From assembly GCA_016926985.1 (NCBI GenBank), contig JAFGNO010000224.1, positions 1 through 8,771 on the forward strand: a stretch of 8,771 nucleotides of DNA, in the 5' to 3' direction. The DNA is from Anaerolineae bacterium (GTDB lineage: Bacteria > Chloroflexota > Anaerolineae > Aggregatilineales > UBA3940). Made by a program: the position numbers and the translations under genes. Shown here piece by piece: positions 6,986 to 8,771 of the stretch (position 1 is the stretch's first letter; each line of letters begins with the position of its first letter). The notes below the pieces were generated by a model. It did no database searches, was not told the DNA's origin, and worked only from the letters and a program-made list of their open reading frames with translations.

Positions 6986-7456
6986 TTAAGCCGCAAAACA
7001 CTGGGTGCGCGGGTTGGTGGTAAGGGATCTGCGTGTCACCCAGCGGCGGTAGGTGAACAGAAACCACAGCATGGGCGGGGCAAACAACAGCCGGCTGATC
7101 AGCCCACGCCAGCCGCGGCGGTGTCGATAGACAATATATTCGCTGATCAGGGTCCGATCCGGGCCTTCTGCCGTGTAGCGATGGGTGTGGCGCCAGGTCT
7201 CCAGAAGGCCGTCTTCAAGCGTATCGGTGAACCCATTAGGGCCAACTCCGGTGTGAACTGCCACCCAGCGGACCGGGAAGGGCCCAAACCACATTGTAAA
7301 TCGGGATATTGACCCTTCGGTTGGCGGCTCAATGTCATGCAACTGAACAAATACAGGGGGCGGCGTCAGACGCCTGAGGGCGCGGGTATCACTGTGAAAG
7401 GCAGCAACCTTTTCCAGGGGCGCATCAACCGTGAAGCTAAAGGTAAAGACCGGCAT
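6986..7456 (-). CDS. SRPBCC-fold (START/Bet v1-like, cyclase/dehydrase-type) protein of unknown ligand
   Basis: A 156-residue soluble protein with the pattern of small SRPBCC proteins. It opens with a beta-strand and the phrase FSFTVDAPLEKVAAFHSD (6-23), where an early strand leads into 'aP.ekV..fhsd'. Strands with 'FTMWFGPFPVRWVAVHT' (53-69) and 'LLETWRHTHRYTAEGPDRTLISEYIVY' (84-110) follow, then a C-terminal helix with a hydrophobic stretch (123-136) and 'TYRR'. Proteins of this fold enclose a hydrophobic cavity that binds lipids, polyketides or other apolar molecules; no ligand can be read from the sequence. The ATG has only a distant GGAG (about 14 bases away), so translation may be weak. 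It is transcribed divergently from the heliorhodopsin gene and shares a 183-base intergenic region with it. A functional link is possible but unproven. Confidence 0.75.
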   Translation of the reverse strand: MPVFTFSFTVDAPLEKVAAFHSDTRALRRLTPPPVFVQLHDIEPPTEGSISRFTMWFGPFPVRWVAVHTGVGPNGFTDTLEDGLLETWRHTHRYTAEGPDRTLISEYIVYRHRRGWRGLISRLLFAPPMLWFLFTYRRWVTRRSLTTNPRTQCFAA

Positions 7457-7496
7457 TAGGGATTTATTAGCTCCATCAACATAAGCTTGACGTGAA

Positions 7497-7505
7497 ACTA
7501 TAACA
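7497..7505 (-). promoter_or_regulatory. Possible extended -10 promoter of the SRPBCC gene
   Basis: On the minus strand TGTTATAGT contains a -10 box TATAGT (5 of 6) with the TGn extension. The expected start would give a leader of roughly 35 bases before the ATG at 7456. No good -35 box is present at the normal distance, as is common for extended -10 promoters. Confidence 0.4.
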
Positions 7506-7511
7506 GCGGCA

Positions 7512-7539
7512 GGGACACAATCCTACCGTTTCATATAAT
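7512..7539 (+). promoter_or_regulatory. Possible upstream promoter of the heliorhodopsin gene
   Basis: GGGACA (7512-7517, 4 of 6 matches to TTGACA) and a perfect TATAAT (7534-7539) are 16 bases apart on the plus strand. It would add about 50 bases of leader compared with the downstream promoter at 7552-7580. The -35 match is weak, so this is a candidate only. Confidence 0.35.
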
Positions 7540-7551
7540 CATGTAGCATAG

Positions 7552-7580
7552 TTGACATTGCCAGACAAACACGCTACACT
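7552..7580 (+). promoter_or_regulatory. Likely sigma-70 promoter of the heliorhodopsin gene
   Basis: A perfect -35 box TTGACA (7552-7557), a 17-base spacer and the -10 box TACACT (7575-7580, 4 of 6) lie on the plus strand. Transcription would start near 7587 and give an AT-rich leader of about 53 bases ending in AAGGAG (7627-7632), seven bases before the ATG. A TGTCAA at 7583-7588 mirrors the -35 box. Confidence 0.7.
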
Positions 7581-7639
7581 GTTGTCAATAATTTGAAATA
7601 CATTTGCACATATTATACTGTTAAACAAGGAGTTAATCA

Positions 7640-8434
7640 ATGACAGCAACCACGGCAGATGCCCTGCCACTCAATGACAGAAAGTACACGCGCCTGCGCC
7701 GCTTCAACGCGATCATGGGCGGGCTGCACCTGATTCAGGGCATCCTGATGATTGTGCTCAGCAACGACACCGCTTACCCTTTTTTCACCAACTACCTGCG
7801 CTTTGACTTTGAAGCCTTCAAGCTGGTTCCCAACAGCACGCAGGTTGGCGAACTTCTTTTTGGACCCGCAGTTGCCGTTTTCCTGCTGCTGAGTGCCGTG
7901 GCGCACTTTAGCCTGTCGACCTTTGGTTATAAATGGTACGTGCGCAGCCTGGAGCGCAAGATGAATCCGGCGCGGTTCTATGAGTACGCACTCAGCTCAT
8001 CCCTGATGATGATCCTGATTGCCATGCTCAACGGGATGTGGGACCTCCCCAGCCTGATCCTGATCTTCGGGTTGAACGCGTCAATGAACTTCTTCGGCAT
8101 TGCGATGGAATACGACAACGAGGGGCGCGACAAGGTGCGCTGGGCCACGTTTATCTACGGCTGTATTGCCGGCATCCTTCCGTGGGTCACGCTGGTGATG
8201 TACCTGGCTGGCGCAGGTGAAGGTGAAGCCAAGCCGCCCGATTTTGTCTACGCCATCATGGTCTCGATCTTCATCTTCTTCAACAGCTTCGCGATCAACA
8301 TGTTCCTGCAATACAAGAAGATCGGCCCGTGGAAGAACTACCTGTTTGGTGAGCGCATGTATATTGTGCTCAGCCTGGTAGCCAAAACCGCGCTGGCCTG
8401 GCAGATTTTCGCCGGGACACTGGCGCCTGTATAG
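7640..8434 (+). CDS. Heliorhodopsin (retinal-binding light-sensing membrane protein)
   Basis: This 264-residue protein has seven hydrophobic segments, near 20-41, 68-92, 110-131, 135-156, 165-190, 201-224 and 238-260. The last carries SLVAKTALAWQIFAGTL, in which K249 is the Schiff-base lysine for retinal. In the third, FYEYALSSSLMM places E115 as counterion. The 134-residue spacing between them equals that between E107 and K241 of the founding heliorhodopsin 48C12, as I recall its numbering. H30 in helix 1 (GGLHLIQG) and H89 in helix 2 (AVAHF) match the family's active-site histidines. The 25-residue loop after helix 1 fits the extended A-B loop. Heliorhodopsins sit with the N-terminus inside, opposite to type-1 rhodopsins, and mostly show slow photocycles without ion pumping. 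The role is thought to be sensory or regulatory but is unsettled. AAGGAG seven bases upstream sets the start. Own promoter and terminator; no retinal-synthesis gene nearby. Confidence 0.95.
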   Translation: MTATTADALPLNDRKYTRLRRFNAIMGGLHLIQGILMIVLSNDTAYPFFTNYLRFDFEAFKLVPNSTQVGELLFGPAVAVFLLLSAVAHFSLSTFGYKWYVRSLERKMNPARFYEYALSSSLMMILIAMLNGMWDLPSLILIFGLNASMNFFGIAMEYDNEGRDKVRWATFIYGCIAGILPWVTLVMYLAGAGEGEAKPPDFVYAIMVSIFIFFNSFAINMFLQYKKIGPWKNYLFGERMYIVLSLVAKTALAWQIFAGTLAPV

Positions 8435-8455
8435 ATCGATCCACTGTCTACAAGC

Positions 8456-8490
8456 AGCAAAACGGCCCCCGCAAGGGGCCGTTTTGCTTT
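8456..8490 (+). terminator. Strong intrinsic terminator after heliorhodopsin
   Basis: A 14-bp perfect stem (8456-8469 with 8475-8488) closes a five-base CGCAA loop. The A-rich foot and the TTTTGCTTT tail flank a GC-rich core (CGGCCCC/GGGGCCG). It lies about 21 bases after the TAG stop. The A-tract on the other side means it could also terminate transcription coming from the right. Confidence 0.92.
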
Positions 8491-8587
8491 CCGGCAGGGA
8501 TGCCGCTATGGTCAGGCCATTACCTCTGAAGTGGTTCTGTACAATCCTGTAGAACCGCCGCCCGATATGCACACGCCATCCATCAGA

Positions 8588-8611
8588 GCTCAGCGCCCCT
8601 GCACGCTGAGC
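8588..8611. repeat. Perfect 8-bp inverted repeat (hairpin)
   Basis: GCTCAGCG (8588-8595) and CGCTGAGC (8604-8611) flank an eight-base loop CCCCTGCA. On the plus strand it is followed by GGCATTTTC, a weak T-run, so it may be a secondary terminator. No protein-binding role can be assigned. Confidence 0.5.
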
Positions 8612-8725
8612 GGCATTTTCGGGCCGCGCCCCGTTTCGAACAACCATGCCGCCTGACCGCCGGATTTTAAAGGCCCGGGTTAAGCCCTAAGGGTTACCCA
8701 CATCTTATAGGGGTGGAAGAAAAGA

Positions 8726-8734
8726 TGGTATAAC
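8726..8734 (+). promoter_or_regulatory. Possible extended -10 promoter of the next gene
   Basis: TGGTATAAC gives a TGn extension and a 5-of-6 -10 box. A possible ATG lies at 8764-8766, some 30 bases downstream, preceded by purine-rich sequence (GAGGAAACGGGAG). AGAGG sits only two bases before that ATG, which is too close for a normal ribosome site, so the start of a next gene here is uncertain. Confidence 0.35.
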
Positions 8735-8771
8735 AGAGGAAACGGGAGCGACAACCAGAGGATATGAACGA

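Larger units (their letters stand above)
8491..8763. other. Intergenic stretch of about 270 bases with inverted repeats, no gene seen
   Basis: No frame here looks coding. It contains a GGTTCT...AGAACC inverted repeat (8533-8556) with an inner TACA/TGTA pairing, a perfect 8-bp GCTCAGCG...CGCTGAGC stem (8588-8611), and a GGGTTA...CCCTAAGGGTTACCC cluster near 8678-8700. It probably contains the regulatory region of the next gene to the right. Confidence 0.5.

Noticed and set aside
7640..8434. A type-1 (proton-pumping) rhodopsin
   Set aside because: The helix-3 EYALSSS and helix-7 SLVAKTALAWQ patterns and the long loop after helix 1 are those of heliorhodopsins, and the Asp proton acceptor and donor motif of helix 3 in pumps is absent.
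8081..8647. 188-codon minus-strand frame over the heliorhodopsin 3' half and the terminator
   Set aside because: It runs through a 14-bp intrinsic terminator stem and opposite a conserved membrane protein, so it is almost certainly non-coding.
1..8771. CRISPR arrays, tRNA or rRNA genes, insertion sequences, phage or attachment sites
   Set aside because: No regularly spaced repeats, no cloverleaf-like sequence, no transposase or integrase frame and no terminal inverted repeats were seen; the region looks like ordinary chromosome.

Overview
The window looks like a piece of a bacterial chromosome of moderately high GC, most likely from a Chloroflexota (Anaerolineae-like) lineage. This placement is inferred from a heliorhodopsin gene (a family concentrated in monoderm bacteria), a short Cys-anchored lipoprotein signal on the sugar-binding protein, and an alpha-glucoside transport operon. 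No marker gene is present to prove the taxonomy.

From position 1 to about 6840, everything is on the minus strand and forms one alpha-glucoside uptake and conversion locus. In transcription order it is: a LacI-family repressor; a lipoprotein substrate-binding protein (AglE-like); two permeases (AglF- and AglG-like); a trehalose synthase (TreS, GH13); and the first 21 codons of the ATPase (AglK/MsmK type), cut by the window edge. This order matches the rhizobial aglR-E-F-G-A-K operon as I remember it, with the alpha-glucosidase slot filled by a trehalose synthase. The repressor has a perfect-consensus -35/-10 promoter followed by a perfect 14-bp palindrome (TGGAACCGGTTCCA), a textbook layout for autorepression. 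Hairpins after lacI, between aglE and aglF, and at the treS stop codon probably set unequal transcript levels within the operon. The inferred flow is: sugar captured outside, imported by AglEFG with the ATPase, and interconverted between maltose and trehalose by TreS.

From about 6840 to 7456 there is a short spacer and then a small SRPBCC-fold protein on the minus strand. A 183-bp divergent intergenic region separates it from a plus-strand heliorhodopsin (7640-8434), which has the Schiff-base lysine and the glutamate counterion. The heliorhodopsin has a good promoter (TTGACA, 17 bp, TACACT), a strong Shine-Dalgarno site and a strong intrinsic terminator, so it is an independent monocistronic unit.

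From about 8490 to the end no gene is visible. The stretch holds inverted repeats and, at its very end, a possible extended -10 promoter and a possible ATG of a next gene. The heliorhodopsin, whose biological role is still unsettled, is the most interesting element in the window.
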